From Aminobacter ciceronei (lineage in GTDB: Bacteria; Pseudomonadota; Alphaproteobacteria; Rhizobiales; Rhizobiaceae): DNA of 64,000 bases. This document shows positions 54,356 through 62,741 of the stretch, piece after piece; position 1 is the stretch's first letter, and each line of letters starts with the position of its first letter. The notes beneath the pieces were generated by a model. That model saw only the letters and a list, made by a program, of their open reading frames with translations. It was not told the DNA's origin and searched no databases. Location: NCBI RefSeq assembly GCF_014138625.1, contig NZ_JACJHY010000013.1, positions 62,001-126,000 on the forward strand, in the 5' to 3' direction. A program made the position numbers and the translations under genes.

Positions 54356-54781
54356 TCAGGCCAGATCGGTCCTGGAAAAGTCGTTGCCCTTGTAGAGCAG
54401 TCCGGCACCGAGCGAGATGGCGCAGGCATAGGCAAAACAGTCGCCGAAATTGAGGTCGGCCGGATGGCCTACCGCCTTGCCGTAGCGCATGCCGGCATCG
54501 ATGGCGAGCGAACCGACATCGCCTGAGATCGCCATGTCCAGCGCCCCGATCTCGACAATGAAGTCATCGACCAGTTCACGCGCCCGCTCGACGAGGTCGG
54601 GCGTCGGCTTCCGTCCCGTAGGCTCGGCGGCAGCGCGAGCCAAGGCCATCACCGCCTCGAAGCGAACAAGTGGCGAAACATGAAAGGCGCTGGGCAGGTC
54701 GCCCAGCCGCTTGACCAGCTCTTCCCAGCCGGCTTCCTGGTTCAGTATGGCGACGATGACCGACGCATCGACGAACATCAT
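54356..54781 (-). CDS. vapC: VapC toxin, PIN-domain ribonuclease
   Basis: This 141-residue PIN protein cuts RNA when freed from its antitoxin. The acidic active-site residues lie in FVDASVIVAIL (Asp5), in the conserved Glu of VRFEAVMAL, and in NFGDCFAYACA near the C-terminus. ATG 54781 overlaps the vapB stop (ATGA); an in-frame start at 54793 would lie in vapB. It is a type II toxin-antitoxin pair. Confidence 0.9.
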   Translation of the reverse strand: MMFVDASVIVAILNQEAGWEELVKRLGDLPSAFHVSPLVRFEAVMALARAAAEPTGRKPTPDLVERARELVDDFIVEIGALDMAISGDVGSLAIDAGMRYGKAVGHPADLNFGDCFAYACAISLGAGLLYKGNDFSRTDLA

Positions 54782-55023
54782 TCGCCGTCCCACATCTCGT
54801 CGCTGAATTTCTTCATGTCGAAATCGCTGTTGGGCAGGCCGATGCCGGCAGCCCTGGCCTGCAATTTGGCCAACCGGTCGCGCAGCGGCACCTTGGCGCG
54901 GTTGCGCGCAAGTTCATGCAGAAGTGCTGTGCGCACCGCCTCAGTCTTGCTTACGGCACCCGAGACCGCCTGCAGCTCGGCAGCCAGGGCATCGACTTCA
55001 TTGTCTCTGATGTAGAGCGGCAT
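54778..55023 (-). CDS. vapB: VapB-type antitoxin (PSK family)
   Basis: This 81-residue antitoxin begins MPLYIRDNEVDALAAELQAV, with an N-terminal ribbon-helix-helix-like DNA-binding half (SKTEAVRTALLHELARNR) and a flexible toxin-binding tail (NSDFDMKKFSDEMWDGE). It represses its own promoter with VapC; a matching operator covers the start codon. Confidence 0.88.
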   Translation of the reverse strand: MPLYIRDNEVDALAAELQAVSGAVSKTEAVRTALLHELARNRAKVPLRDRLAKLQARAAGIGLPNSDFDMKKFSDEMWDGE

Positions 55024-55050
55024 CTGAATATTCCTTGAAGATATTCAGAT
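55022..55050 (-). promoter_or_regulatory. vapBC operator
   Basis: ATCTGAATAT (55022-55031) and ATATTCAGAT (55041-55050) are perfect ten-base arms with a nine-base spacer. The left arm includes the vapB start codon. An extra half-site CATATTCA lies at 55062-55069. Confidence 0.7.
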
Positions 55051-55097
55051 ATCCCATTTTGCATATTCATTCAAGGTCACCACGCGACTGCCGGCCC

Positions 55098-55634
55098 TTA
55101 TCGACAGTAGAAGCGCCGGCCGCCCTCGCCGATGAAGGTGTTGCTGCGGCGGTCGTAGCCGTAGCGCCGGTGGCACGGGCCGCTCCACTGGTCGCGCTGG
55201 CGATCCCGGGAATTCTGCTCGGCCACCGATCCGGCGACGATCGCGCCGACGGCGAGGCCGAGGATGCCGAGGCCGATGGCGGCTTCGGTGTCCTTGTCGC
55301 GCTTGTGGCGGTCGCGGCGATCCTGCCTGTCGCGCCAGCGCTCGCATTGGCGGCGCTCGTAGCGGTCACGCGGCCAGTCGCAGTCGATGTCGTCATCGTC
55401 GTCCCAATAGCCGCCACCGACCAGCAGCACCGGCGCGTTGCCGGTGTAGCTGCCGCCGGCCTGTGCCGGCAGGCTTGTGGGCAGGCTGCCGCCGGCCTGG
55501 GCCGGCAGGCTTGTGGGCAGGCTGCCGCCGGCCTGCGCCGGCAGGCTTGTGGGCAGGCTGCCGGCGGCCTGCGCCGGCAAGCTTGTGAGCAGGCTGGCGG
55601 CAATCGCGCAAGCCAGAATCCGTGACACGGACAT
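55098..55634 (-). CDS. Exported glycine-zipper protein with tandem repeats
   Basis: This 178-residue protein has a signal peptide (MSVSRILACAIAASLLTSLP) that runs straight into four 12-residue repeats of SLPTSLPAQAGG (residues 14-61). An acidic DDDDDIDCD patch, a charged Arg/Asp-rich stretch, and a glycine-zipper helix AIGLGILGLAVGAIVAG follow, then a C-terminal CHRRYGYDRRSNTFIGEGGR motif seen in small rhizobial surface proteins. It is probably outer-membrane-associated. Function is unknown. Confidence 0.75.
   Translation of the reverse strand: MSVSRILACAIAASLLTSLPAQAAGSLPTSLPAQAGGSLPTSLPAQAGGSLPTSLPAQAGGSYTGNAPVLLVGGGYWDDDDDIDCDWPRDRYERRQCERWRDRQDRRDRHKRDKDTEAAIGLGILGLAVGAIVAGSVAEQNSRDRQRDQWSGPCHRRYGYDRRSNTFIGEGGRRFYCR
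55452..55595. repeat. In-frame minisatellite, four units of 36 bp
   Basis: Four head-to-tail 36-base units inside the glycine-zipper gene encode SLPTSLPAQAGG; the 5'-most unit on the gene strand is the most diverged. The 3' three units are nearly identical, a sign of recent expansion. Confidence 0.9.
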
Positions 55635-55822
55635 GAGACATCCTTTCCGGGCCTGGCCCGGTCATCGAAAACAGGCCGAATGGGAGCTGGGCCTGTCTTC
55701 GATGTGGTGGGTCAGCGTTGTCGGCGCCTTGCGTCCCCCTCTGGAGGCGTGGGACGCGGCAGCACCTTCAACCGGCGCAAGATCCATCCCGAGGACCGGT
55801 AACGGTCTTCGGGTTTCCTTCC

Positions 55823-56458
55823 TTAGAAGCCGTAGTTCAGGCCGAGCTTGACGCTGTGGCTGGCGAGGTCTTCGCTGCGTTTTCCGCCGCCCTTGACCAC
55901 GGCGTTGACGTCGCCATAGTTGACGTAGTTGTACTCGACACGCGCCCTGAGGCCGCCGTCGAAGGCCTGTTCGATACCGCCGCCGACGAGGTAGCCGCCT
56001 TCCCATTTGTCGTCTGATATGACGTTGCCCTTGCCCTTGAACTTGGCCATCGAGTAGCCGGCCGTGCCGTAGACCAGCGTGCGGTCAAGCGCGACACCGG
56101 CGCGGACCTTGGCCGCACCGTTCCAGGTGCGCTGCAATTCGGCGCCGCCGCCGAGATTGTATTTCGAACCCTTGGAGTAGCTGCCTTCAAGCTCGGCGCC
56201 ATAGACCATCGAGCCGGACTGGAAGTTGGTGCCGACCTGGCCGCCGAGCTGCCAGCCGCTCTTGTCGGCAAACGGGTTCGGGAAGCCCGAGGAGGCCGAG
56301 CCGAGATGGACGCCGGCATAGGTGCCCGACCAGTCATAGGCCTGGTTGGAAAAGTCCTGCGGCGCCTCATAGTTCTGGGCGATGTCAGCGGCCATTGCAG
56401 GCATGGCGAAAGGCGCGAGGCCCGCGAATACGACGAAAAACAGATTTCGCGTGGACAT
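55823..56458 (-). CDS. Omp25/31-type outer-membrane porin-like protein
   Basis: This 211-residue beta-barrel has a signal peptide (MSTRNLFFVVFAGLAPFAMP, cleaved after AMA). The mature N-terminus has YDWSGTYAGVHLGSASS, typical of the Brucella Omp25/31 group; the strands end in KLGLNYGF with the terminal Phe needed for assembly. Start 56458 is the family start. A promoter is seen about 175 bases upstream, giving a long leader. Confidence 0.9.
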   Translation of the reverse strand: MSTRNLFFVVFAGLAPFAMPAMAADIAQNYEAPQDFSNQAYDWSGTYAGVHLGSASSGFPNPFADKSGWQLGGQVGTNFQSGSMVYGAELEGSYSKGSKYNLGGGAELQRTWNGAAKVRAGVALDRTLVYGTAGYSMAKFKGKGNVISDDKWEGGYLVGGGIEQAFDGGLRARVEYNYVNYGDVNAVVKGGGKRSEDLASHSVKLGLNYGF

Positions 56459-56631
56459 GATAGATCTTGCTCCGACATTTGCGTGGGGCTGCGAAGCAAA
56501 AGCCTCGCAGCCCGTTGACGGGGCCTCGACGCAGCGGCAACGGGGGGAGAACCCGCCGGCCAAGTCCCGTGCACCATATCATTGGTTGCGAGCGCAACCT
56601 GAGCCTTCTGCATTGCAGCAACATTGCATCG

Positions 56632-56661
56632 AATATAATAAAATCAATTATTTAGCGGTAA
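56632..56661 (-). promoter_or_regulatory. Probable porin promoter
   Basis: Reverse-strand TTACCG (56656-56661) and TATATT (56632-56637) are 18 bases apart in the only AT-rich stretch of the gap 56459-56767. The implied leader is about 165 bases long. Confidence 0.45.
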
Positions 56662-56767
56662 CCTTTCGGTAATCTTCATTAAGCCTTTCTTGGGCTGACA
56701 CGCGCGGACAGGCGGCGGCCCGGGATCAACCGAACCGCAGCTGAAGGCAACGCGTCGTGAAGATTGG

Positions 56768-56802
56768 CTCGCTGGAAGCGAGGCCGGCGCTGACACGCCG
56801 GC
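56768..56802 (-). terminator. Twin hairpins after the DUF2339 gene
   Basis: CTCGCT/AGCGAG and GCCGGCG/CGCCGGC lie back to back (56768-56782, 56783-56802), ten bases past the stop. Neither has a T-run. Confidence 0.4.
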
Positions 56803-56811
56803 CCGACAGGT

Positions 56812-59553
56812 TCAGCGTGCCGCCCGCGTCAGCAGGCGCTGGTAGAACAGGCCGATGCCGATCAGCACGCCGCCCAGGCCGATGAAGGACAGCGCCCGCA
56901 GCACGCCTTCCAGTTCGGACATGTCGAACAAAAAGACCTTGGCCACCGCGATCGAGATCAGCGCCGCCGAAGCAATGCGCAGGACCTGCGACTTCAGCGT
57001 CACCCCGGCGACAAGGAGACCGACGCCCATGACCAGCCACAGCGCCGAATAGCTGTAGGTCTCGACCTGACCGAGCCCGGCCCACATGCCGATATGCTCG
57101 CCCTGGAACAGCCGCCGGACCGACAGCGTGGCATAGGCAAAGACCAGCAGGGCCGCGACCAGCGCCAGCATCGCCGAATACCAGTGCGGCCGCTTGTTGC
57201 GGGCATAGAGCGCGAGGCCGGCAGCGGCGGCCGCCGGCAGCAGATAGGCGAGGAACAACAGGTTGAAGAAGACGATGGTGCCGGTGTTTTCGTTGGTGAA
57301 CAGCGGATTGAGCACCAGGAAGTGCTGGCCGACGATCGACAGCACCGACACGACGCCGATGCCGAGCGAGCCGTAGCGCAGCACCGGGCTCGGCGAGCGC
57401 ATGTCGAGCGCCACCAGCATCGCGCCACCGCCAAGCGCGATCAGCGTGTAGATCGCCTGTTCGGCCAGCGTCGGCACGTCGGAGGTGATGACGCCGCCAT
57501 TCATCGCGTGACGCACCAGCATCGCCAGCGTCAAAAGCGCAAACAATGCCGCCACCGCCTCCATCACCAGCCGCGGCCGGCCATTGGTGGTGCGCGCCAG
57601 TTGCCAGGCGGCAAAACCGAAGGCTGCCGCCGGGATGCCATAGCCCGGCAGGATCCAGTTGAACACAGGCGTGGTACCCAGCACGTCGGCGCCAACGATG
57701 GTCGGGTCGAAGGCGATGCGCGCCAGCACGGCAACGGCCGCAGCCACGCTCAGCCAGCCGAGCACCGGATAGGAGCGCTGCCTGGTCGCCAGCGCCGGCA
57801 GTGCGGCGGCAGCCCCCAGCAGCACCGTCGTCCAGCCCGAGCCGAAACCCATATGCAGGGCGAGCAGCAGCGACACCCCTGCCCCGCCAAGGGCGAAGGA
57901 CACGGCATGCCCTCCGGCCAGCGGCGGCTGCTCGCTGCGGGCGATCCATTCGCCGCCGGCAACGAAGGCGGCAACCATGGCAACGGCGAGAAGCGCGCGC
58001 AGGAGATCGCGGTCGGGATTGCCATAAGCGAGCCAGAGCGAGAACAGCACCGCCAGCGGCACGGCAACGCCCCAGCCGGCCCAGGACGCCGCACGCCAAG
58101 GAGCTGCTACGACCTCGCGCCGTGCGTTCCACAGGCCGGCCGCTGCAAAGACCAGCCCGAGCAGCCAGCCGATCGGCGTCAGCGACGAGCCGGCGACCTC
58201 GATCGGCAGCCCCTCGACGGTCAGCGCGCCGATCGGCAGGTCGAGGTCGAAGGTGCCGCCCAGCGCGTTGCGCAGATAGACCAGCACCGAGGCGATGCCT
58301 GCGGCAAACAGCAAGGACAAGGCTTGCGGGCGATACAGCGCCACCGCCAGCATGCCGACCAGAAGGATGGTGCCGCGCAGCGGTCCGCCAAGCGAGGCAT
58401 AGGTCGGGTGGATGAACAGCACGACGGCGGTCACGGCGACGAAAAAGGCCGGCACCATGGACGGCCAGTCGAGCGCCGATGGCTCCTCGTCGCGGCCGAG
58501 CCACACAAACGCAAGCGCGCCCAGCGTCACCGCGCTGATGAACAGCACGACGGCGAAGCTCGCCAGCGGGGCGTCGGCGAGATAGAGCAGCGTCCACAGG
58601 CCGGTGCCGATGAAGGCAGCGCCCATCAAAAGCGACCAGCGGCGGATACGGGCAACGGCTGATGTCGCCACCAGGACGATGGCGAGATAGCCGAACAGCG
58701 CCCAGTAGCTCGGCGCCGTAGATGCCACCAGCACCGGCGTCACCATCGAGCCGAGAAGGCCGAGCCCGGCCAGCGCCTGGCCGTGGGCAAGGGCCGCGGC
58801 AATCGTCGCGACACCGACGATGCCCAGAAGCACGAAGGCCGGGCCGGCGCCGATGAAGCCGTAAATGCCATGCGCGGCATAGATGGTGCCGAACAGGGTG
58901 AAGGCGCCCGCCGCCGTCAGGATCGCCGGAATATAGGCATTGGAGCCATTCTGGATCGGCACGCGGTAGCCGGTGCGGCGGATGAATTCGCCGCCGCCGA
59001 CAAGCACCAGTCCGAGCAGTGCGGCCATGCTCAAGCGCAGGCCGGGACCGAAGATGCCGGATTCGATGGAAACCTTGATCAGGAACACGGCGCCGAAGGC
59101 CAGCGCCAGGCCGCCGACCCACACCGCCCAGCGGGTGCCGAGCGTTGTTTCAATGTCGGGCGCAGCACGCGCGGCTGCCTGTGCCGGCGCGGCGCGAGCG
59201 GCCGCCCACGGCCCGGAAGCTGCCGCATCCGCCTCGACATTCGCCGCCACGGGAAGCTCTTCGGCAGGGGCTGTCTCCGGTATCGTTTCCGGCGCCGCTG
59301 CCGCGGTGGGCTGTTCAGCCGCCGCCGGCGCCTCGGGCACCTCGCTCACCGTCTCGGCCGCGACCTCCGCCGGCCTGACCTCCGCCGGCCTGGCCTCCGC
59401 CGCTTTGGCGGCAGGCGCCGGTGCGGCGCCCGACAGCACCAGCGAGCGCAGCGCGCCCAACTCGCGCTCGAGCAGGCCGAGCCGGCTCTGCTGCTTCGAA
59501 ATGATGATGAACAGCGCCACGATGGCGATGACGCCCAACAGGCTCTCAAGCAT
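56812..59553 (-). CDS. DUF2339 polytopic membrane protein
   Basis: This 913-residue inner-membrane protein has an N-terminal anchor helix and coil (1-40), an Ala/Pro/Glu-rich cytoplasmic or periplasmic linker (about 45-130), then more than twenty hydrophobic segments. IETTLGTRWAVWVGGLALAF at the start of the membrane part is typical of DUF2339. Function is unknown; the tail ends in YQRLLTRAAR. It stands alone. Confidence 0.88.
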   Translation of the reverse strand: MLESLLGVIAIVALFIIISKQQSRLGLLERELGALRSLVLSGAAPAPAAKAAEARPAEVRPAEVAAETVSEVPEAPAAAEQPTAAAAPETIPETAPAEELPVAANVEADAAASGPWAAARAAPAQAAARAAPDIETTLGTRWAVWVGGLALAFGAVFLIKVSIESGIFGPGLRLSMAALLGLVLVGGGEFIRRTGYRVPIQNGSNAYIPAILTAAGAFTLFGTIYAAHGIYGFIGAGPAFVLLGIVGVATIAAALAHGQALAGLGLLGSMVTPVLVASTAPSYWALFGYLAIVLVATSAVARIRRWSLLMGAAFIGTGLWTLLYLADAPLASFAVVLFISAVTLGALAFVWLGRDEEPSALDWPSMVPAFFVAVTAVVLFIHPTYASLGGPLRGTILLVGMLAVALYRPQALSLLFAAGIASVLVYLRNALGGTFDLDLPIGALTVEGLPIEVAGSSLTPIGWLLGLVFAAAGLWNARREVVAAPWRAASWAGWGVAVPLAVLFSLWLAYGNPDRDLLRALLAVAMVAAFVAGGEWIARSEQPPLAGGHAVSFALGGAGVSLLLALHMGFGSGWTTVLLGAAAALPALATRQRSYPVLGWLSVAAAVAVLARIAFDPTIVGADVLGTTPVFNWILPGYGIPAAAFGFAAWQLARTTNGRPRLVMEAVAALFALLTLAMLVRHAMNGGVITSDVPTLAEQAIYTLIALGGGAMLVALDMRSPSPVLRYGSLGIGVVSVLSIVGQHFLVLNPLFTNENTGTIVFFNLLFLAYLLPAAAAAGLALYARNKRPHWYSAMLALVAALLVFAYATLSVRRLFQGEHIGMWAGLGQVETYSYSALWLVMGVGLLVAGVTLKSQVLRIASAALISIAVAKVFLFDMSELEGVLRALSFIGLGGVLIGIGLFYQRLLTRAAR

Positions 59554-59579
59554 GGCCGTTCCCCCTCAGATTGGCCGGC

Positions 59580-60098
59580 TTACCGCGCCGCCAGATTGGC
59601 GACCGGAAAGATCGAACATGTTTCGGTGCCGAAGGCGAGCAGCTTGCCGTCCTTGTCCTTCAGCGTCGCTTCCGACACGGCAAGCGTGCGGCCCTTGTGG
59701 ATCACCCTGCCCTCGCAGACCACTTCACCGGTTTTCGGCGTGATCGGCCGGGTCAGGTTCACCTTGAACTCGACAGTCGTGTAGGCCTCGCCCTTGTCCA
59801 GCGTGCTGTGCACGGCGCAGCCCAGCGCCGAATCGAGCAAGGTCGCGGCCCAGCCGCCATGCACCGTGCCGAGCGGGTTGAGATGGCGGTCGCCTGGCAG
59901 CCCACGAAACACCGCGCGGCCCGTTTCGACCTCGGTCAGGCCGAAATTCATCGCAGCCGCGATCGGCGGCGCGGGGTAGAGCCCGTCGACGACGCGCTGC
60001 AAAAGCTCGGTGCCGGAATAGAGATGCACGTCCTCATGCGGGATCGTGCCCAGGCCAAGCGGAGACACCAGGCCGGGGAACAGTTCGACTTCGCTCAT
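59580..60098 (-). CDS. PaaI-type hotdog-fold thioesterase
   Basis: This 172-residue acyl-CoA thioesterase has the hotdog core [20 protein letters not shown] followed by [17 protein letters not shown], which supplies the active-site HGG helix. Similar proteins clear aromatic or short acyl-CoA esters. The ATG overlaps the recO stop by four bases; the frame is open upstream inside recO but not used. Confidence 0.9.
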   Translation of the reverse strand: MSEVELFPGLVSPLGLGTIPHEDVHLYSGTELLQRVVDGLYPAPPIAAAMNFGLTEVETGRAVFRGLPGDRHLNPLGTVHGGWAATLLDSALGCAVHSTLDKGEAYTTVEFKVNLTRPITPKTGEVVCEGRVIHKGRTLAVSEATLKDKDGKLLAFGTETCSIFPVANLAAR

Positions 60099-60871
60099 GC
60101 GGCAGTGTCTCCATGGGAAATCGCGCCGGGCGAGATGGCTCGGGCGGCGTGGAATTTCCGCAGCGCCGTCAGAAGCCCGCCGCGCGCATCCGGCGGCTCG
60201 ATGCCGCGCGGCTCGTAGACATGGCGGGCAAAGAAGAAGCTCGACAGCCGGAAGGCATCCTCGATGGCCTTGAGGTCGGCGCCCTGCCGCGCCCCGCGCT
60301 GCAGGAAATGTGGCAGCGGCAGCAGCTTGTCGCGCCATGGCTCGCCGGCGGCGCGCGACACCGCGCGGCCCGACTTCGGCGAGACATAGGTCAGCTCCTC
60401 GAGCGCGCCGGTGGCGGCGCATTCGGTGAGATCGAGGCCGAAGCCGAGTTCATCGAGCACCAGCAGCTCGAAGCGCACGACGAGTTCGCCGACGGCGTCG
60501 GCATCGCTCAGATGTTCGATCAGGATCGCCAGCGTCTCGTAGAGGCCGGCATGCGGGTCGCGCTCGGGCAACAGCCGGAGATGGGCGGCGAGTGTCTGCA
60601 GCGCATAGACGGCAACCGCGCTGTCGATCAGCCTGGCTGCGTTGAGCTCGATCGGCTCGGCCTGGAAGGTGCCGAGATGTTCGTCGAGGCGGGCGCGCCA
60701 GATCAGCTCGACGCGGTTGCCGGCCTGCAGCACCGGCTGCTGCTTGCGCGAGCGGCCGCCGCGCACCAGGCCGAGATGCCGGCCATGGGCGCGCGTCATC
60801 ACCTCCAGCACGGCGGAGGTTTCGCCATGCCTGCGGGTGCCGAGGATGATTCCTTCGTCGCGCCACTCCAT
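60095..60871 (-). CDS. recO: DNA repair protein RecO
   Basis: RecO helps RecR load RecA onto gapped DNA. The 258-residue protein begins [20 protein letters not shown], has the OB-fold [16 protein letters not shown], and a helical C-terminal domain. It lacks the usual four-cysteine zinc set, as many alphaproteobacterial RecO do. It is co-translated with the PaaI gene. Confidence 0.95.
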   Translation of the reverse strand: MEWRDEGIILGTRRHGETSAVLEVMTRAHGRHLGLVRGGRSRKQQPVLQAGNRVELIWRARLDEHLGTFQAEPIELNAARLIDSAVAVYALQTLAAHLRLLPERDPHAGLYETLAILIEHLSDADAVGELVVRFELLVLDELGFGLDLTECAATGALEELTYVSPKSGRAVSRAAGEPWRDKLLPLPHFLQRGARQGADLKAIEDAFRLSSFFFARHVYEPRGIEPPDARGGLLTALRKFHAARAISPGAISHGDTAA

Positions 60872-60952
60872 GGCCGGACCATCAGCCGGTTGAGCGACGA
60901 AATCAAGAACTATGGCTGGCCAAGACGGTTGGCCGGAACCAGGCCCGGCGGC

Positions 60953-62134
60953 TCAGCGCTCGGGCAGCGGCGGGATCAGTGCCAGCAGCAGCAACGCGCC
61001 CAACACCAGTGCCGCTGCGGCGAGCGCCAGCGGCAACAGGCCAAGCGTGATGAAGGGCGCGACGACTGCCGTGCCGGCCGCCGTCGTGCCGAGGATGGCG
61101 ACAACCACGAGGGCTGCGCCGCGGGCATCGTCACCATGCGCGGCAACCACCGCGCGGTGGAAGCCGGGCGGACCACGGAAGCCGAGGCCGAAGTTGAACG
61201 GCACGAACAGTGCGGTCACCACCAGCGTGCTCGCCCCGCCGATCAGCGCATAGGCGAGCATCGCCACGCCGCCGAGGGCTGAAAGTGCAGTGCCGAACCA
61301 GATCATCCGTTCGGCGCCGAAACGCGCCGTCAGCCTGCCGGTGGCATTGGCGGCAACGATGAAGGTGGCGATGCCGGTCAGCTGCATGGCGATGAAATCG
61401 CTGAGCCCTGCGCCAAGGGCCGCGACGAACACCGTCGGTGCGGCAAAGACGATCACCAGAAGAGCCCCCAGGGTGAAGGCATGGCTCACCGCATAGCGCA
61501 GGAAGGTGGCGTTGCGCAGCAGATGGGCATAGCCGCCGCTGCGGCGGCCGCTGACGACAGCGGGCAGGTGCCGCCCAAGCGTGGCGACGGCCGCGGCAAG
61601 CAGCAGCGCGAGTGCGGCGATGACCTCGAACGAGGCATTCCAGCCGGCGACCGACAACAGCCAGACACCGGCTACCGGCGCCAAGGCAGGGGTCAGCGAT
61701 TCGATGCTTCCGAGCAGGCCGAGCTTGCCTATGGCGCGCTCGTCGCCATAGAGCGCGCGGATCATGCCCGGTGCGAACACCGCCGCGGCCGATCCCGCCG
61801 CCCCTTGCAGGAAGCGCAGGCCGATCAGCATGTCGAGCGAGGTGCTGAAGCCGGCCAGCGCCGAGACCAGGCCATAGGCGACAAGCGAGCCGACCAGCAA
61901 GCGGCGCTGGTCATAACGCGCGCCGAGCGTGCCGAAGGCCAGCAGGCCAACTGCAGCGCCGGTGACGAAGGCCGCCAGCACGAATTGCGCCTGGGCATAG
62001 GTGCCGCCCAGCACCTCGGGCAAGCCAGGCACGGCCGGCAGCACGAGGTCGGTGCCGGCGATGCCGAGCACGGTGCTTGTCACGATGAGCGCAAAGGCGA
62101 TGCCTGCATGGCCGCCATGCTTGCCGGTTGTCAT
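60953..62134 (-). CDS. MFS transporter (drug-efflux type)
   Basis: This 393-residue carrier has 12 helices. GLLAFGTLGARYDQRRLLVG is the loop 2-3 signature and ALAPVAGVWLLS the helix-5 motif of the DHA1 drug-efflux branch. The start is ATG 62134 with AGGCAAGAC before it; the frame is open to 62248. The substrate is unknown. Confidence 0.87.
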   Translation of the reverse strand: MTTGKHGGHAGIAFALIVTSTVLGIAGTDLVLPAVPGLPEVLGGTYAQAQFVLAAFVTGAAVGLLAFGTLGARYDQRRLLVGSLVAYGLVSALAGFSTSLDMLIGLRFLQGAAGSAAAVFAPGMIRALYGDERAIGKLGLLGSIESLTPALAPVAGVWLLSVAGWNASFEVIAALALLLAAAVATLGRHLPAVVSGRRSGGYAHLLRNATFLRYAVSHAFTLGALLVIVFAAPTVFVAALGAGLSDFIAMQLTGIATFIVAANATGRLTARFGAERMIWFGTALSALGGVAMLAYALIGGASTLVVTALFVPFNFGLGFRGPPGFHRAVVAAHGDDARGAALVVVAILGTTAAGTAVVAPFITLGLLPLALAAAALVLGALLLLALIPPLPER

Positions 62135-62299
62135 TGTCTTGCCTGTTCTTGTCTTGGCCCAGCCTTGACCTTGGACCGATCCCGGTCTTGGGCCAGTCCT
62201 GGATCGAGGGCTTTTTCGGGACGGCGTCAGTGCCCCAGGACAGGCCACGGGTCAAGCAAAGCCGGTTGGTCCAGCTTGCTGGCGAAAGCCGTTCGAGCC

Positions 62300-62620
62300 T
62301 TACGGGCAGTCGCTGTCGCGGACAAAACGCGCCTTGACCCAGCCCTTGGTGGTGCGGTCGCCATTGTAATGGGTGACCGGGCACCAGCGGCTCGCCCAAG
62401 GGGCGCTCGCCGGCCGGCAGGCGGCGTCGAGATGGATGATGCCGTGCGTCTCAGGCGGCAGCACGTCGACGATGCGGGCATTGGCCGAGGGCCGCGCCCG
62501 CATGTTGAGCGCATCATTGCCAGCGACATTGACCACCACAAGGCAGCCCGGCCCTGAGGTCGCCATCACAGGCGTGGCGATGGTCAGCGTCAGCAGTGCT
62601 GCCAGAAATGCTCTCCGCAT
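62300..62620 (-). CDS. Exported SH3-like protein
   Basis: This 106-residue protein has a signal peptide (MRRAFLAALLTLTIATPVMA). The mature part, NMRARPSANARIVDVLPPET ... KGWVKARFV, is a bacterial SH3 fold of the type that binds cell-wall peptides. Cysteines at both ends could form disulfides. Function is unknown. Confidence 0.82.
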   Translation of the reverse strand: MRRAFLAALLTLTIATPVMATSGPGCLVVVNVAGNDALNMRARPSANARIVDVLPPETHGIIHLDAACRPASAPWASRWCPVTHYNGDRTTKGWVKARFVRDSDCP

Positions 62621-62741
62621 GTTGGTCCTCGCTTGCTCCCGGCCGATGACGCCGGCGCGTGAGCTTAGCCCGACGACTGAGCTGCGCCAAGGCGGCCGCC
62701 GCCGATCAAGCGGCGGCCGCCCCCCTGCCAGGCAAAGCATG

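Noticed and set aside
56726-59122. 798-codon second reverse frame in the DUF2339 region
   Set aside because: Out-of-frame shadow; the DUF2339 frame has the family motif and clear membrane helices.
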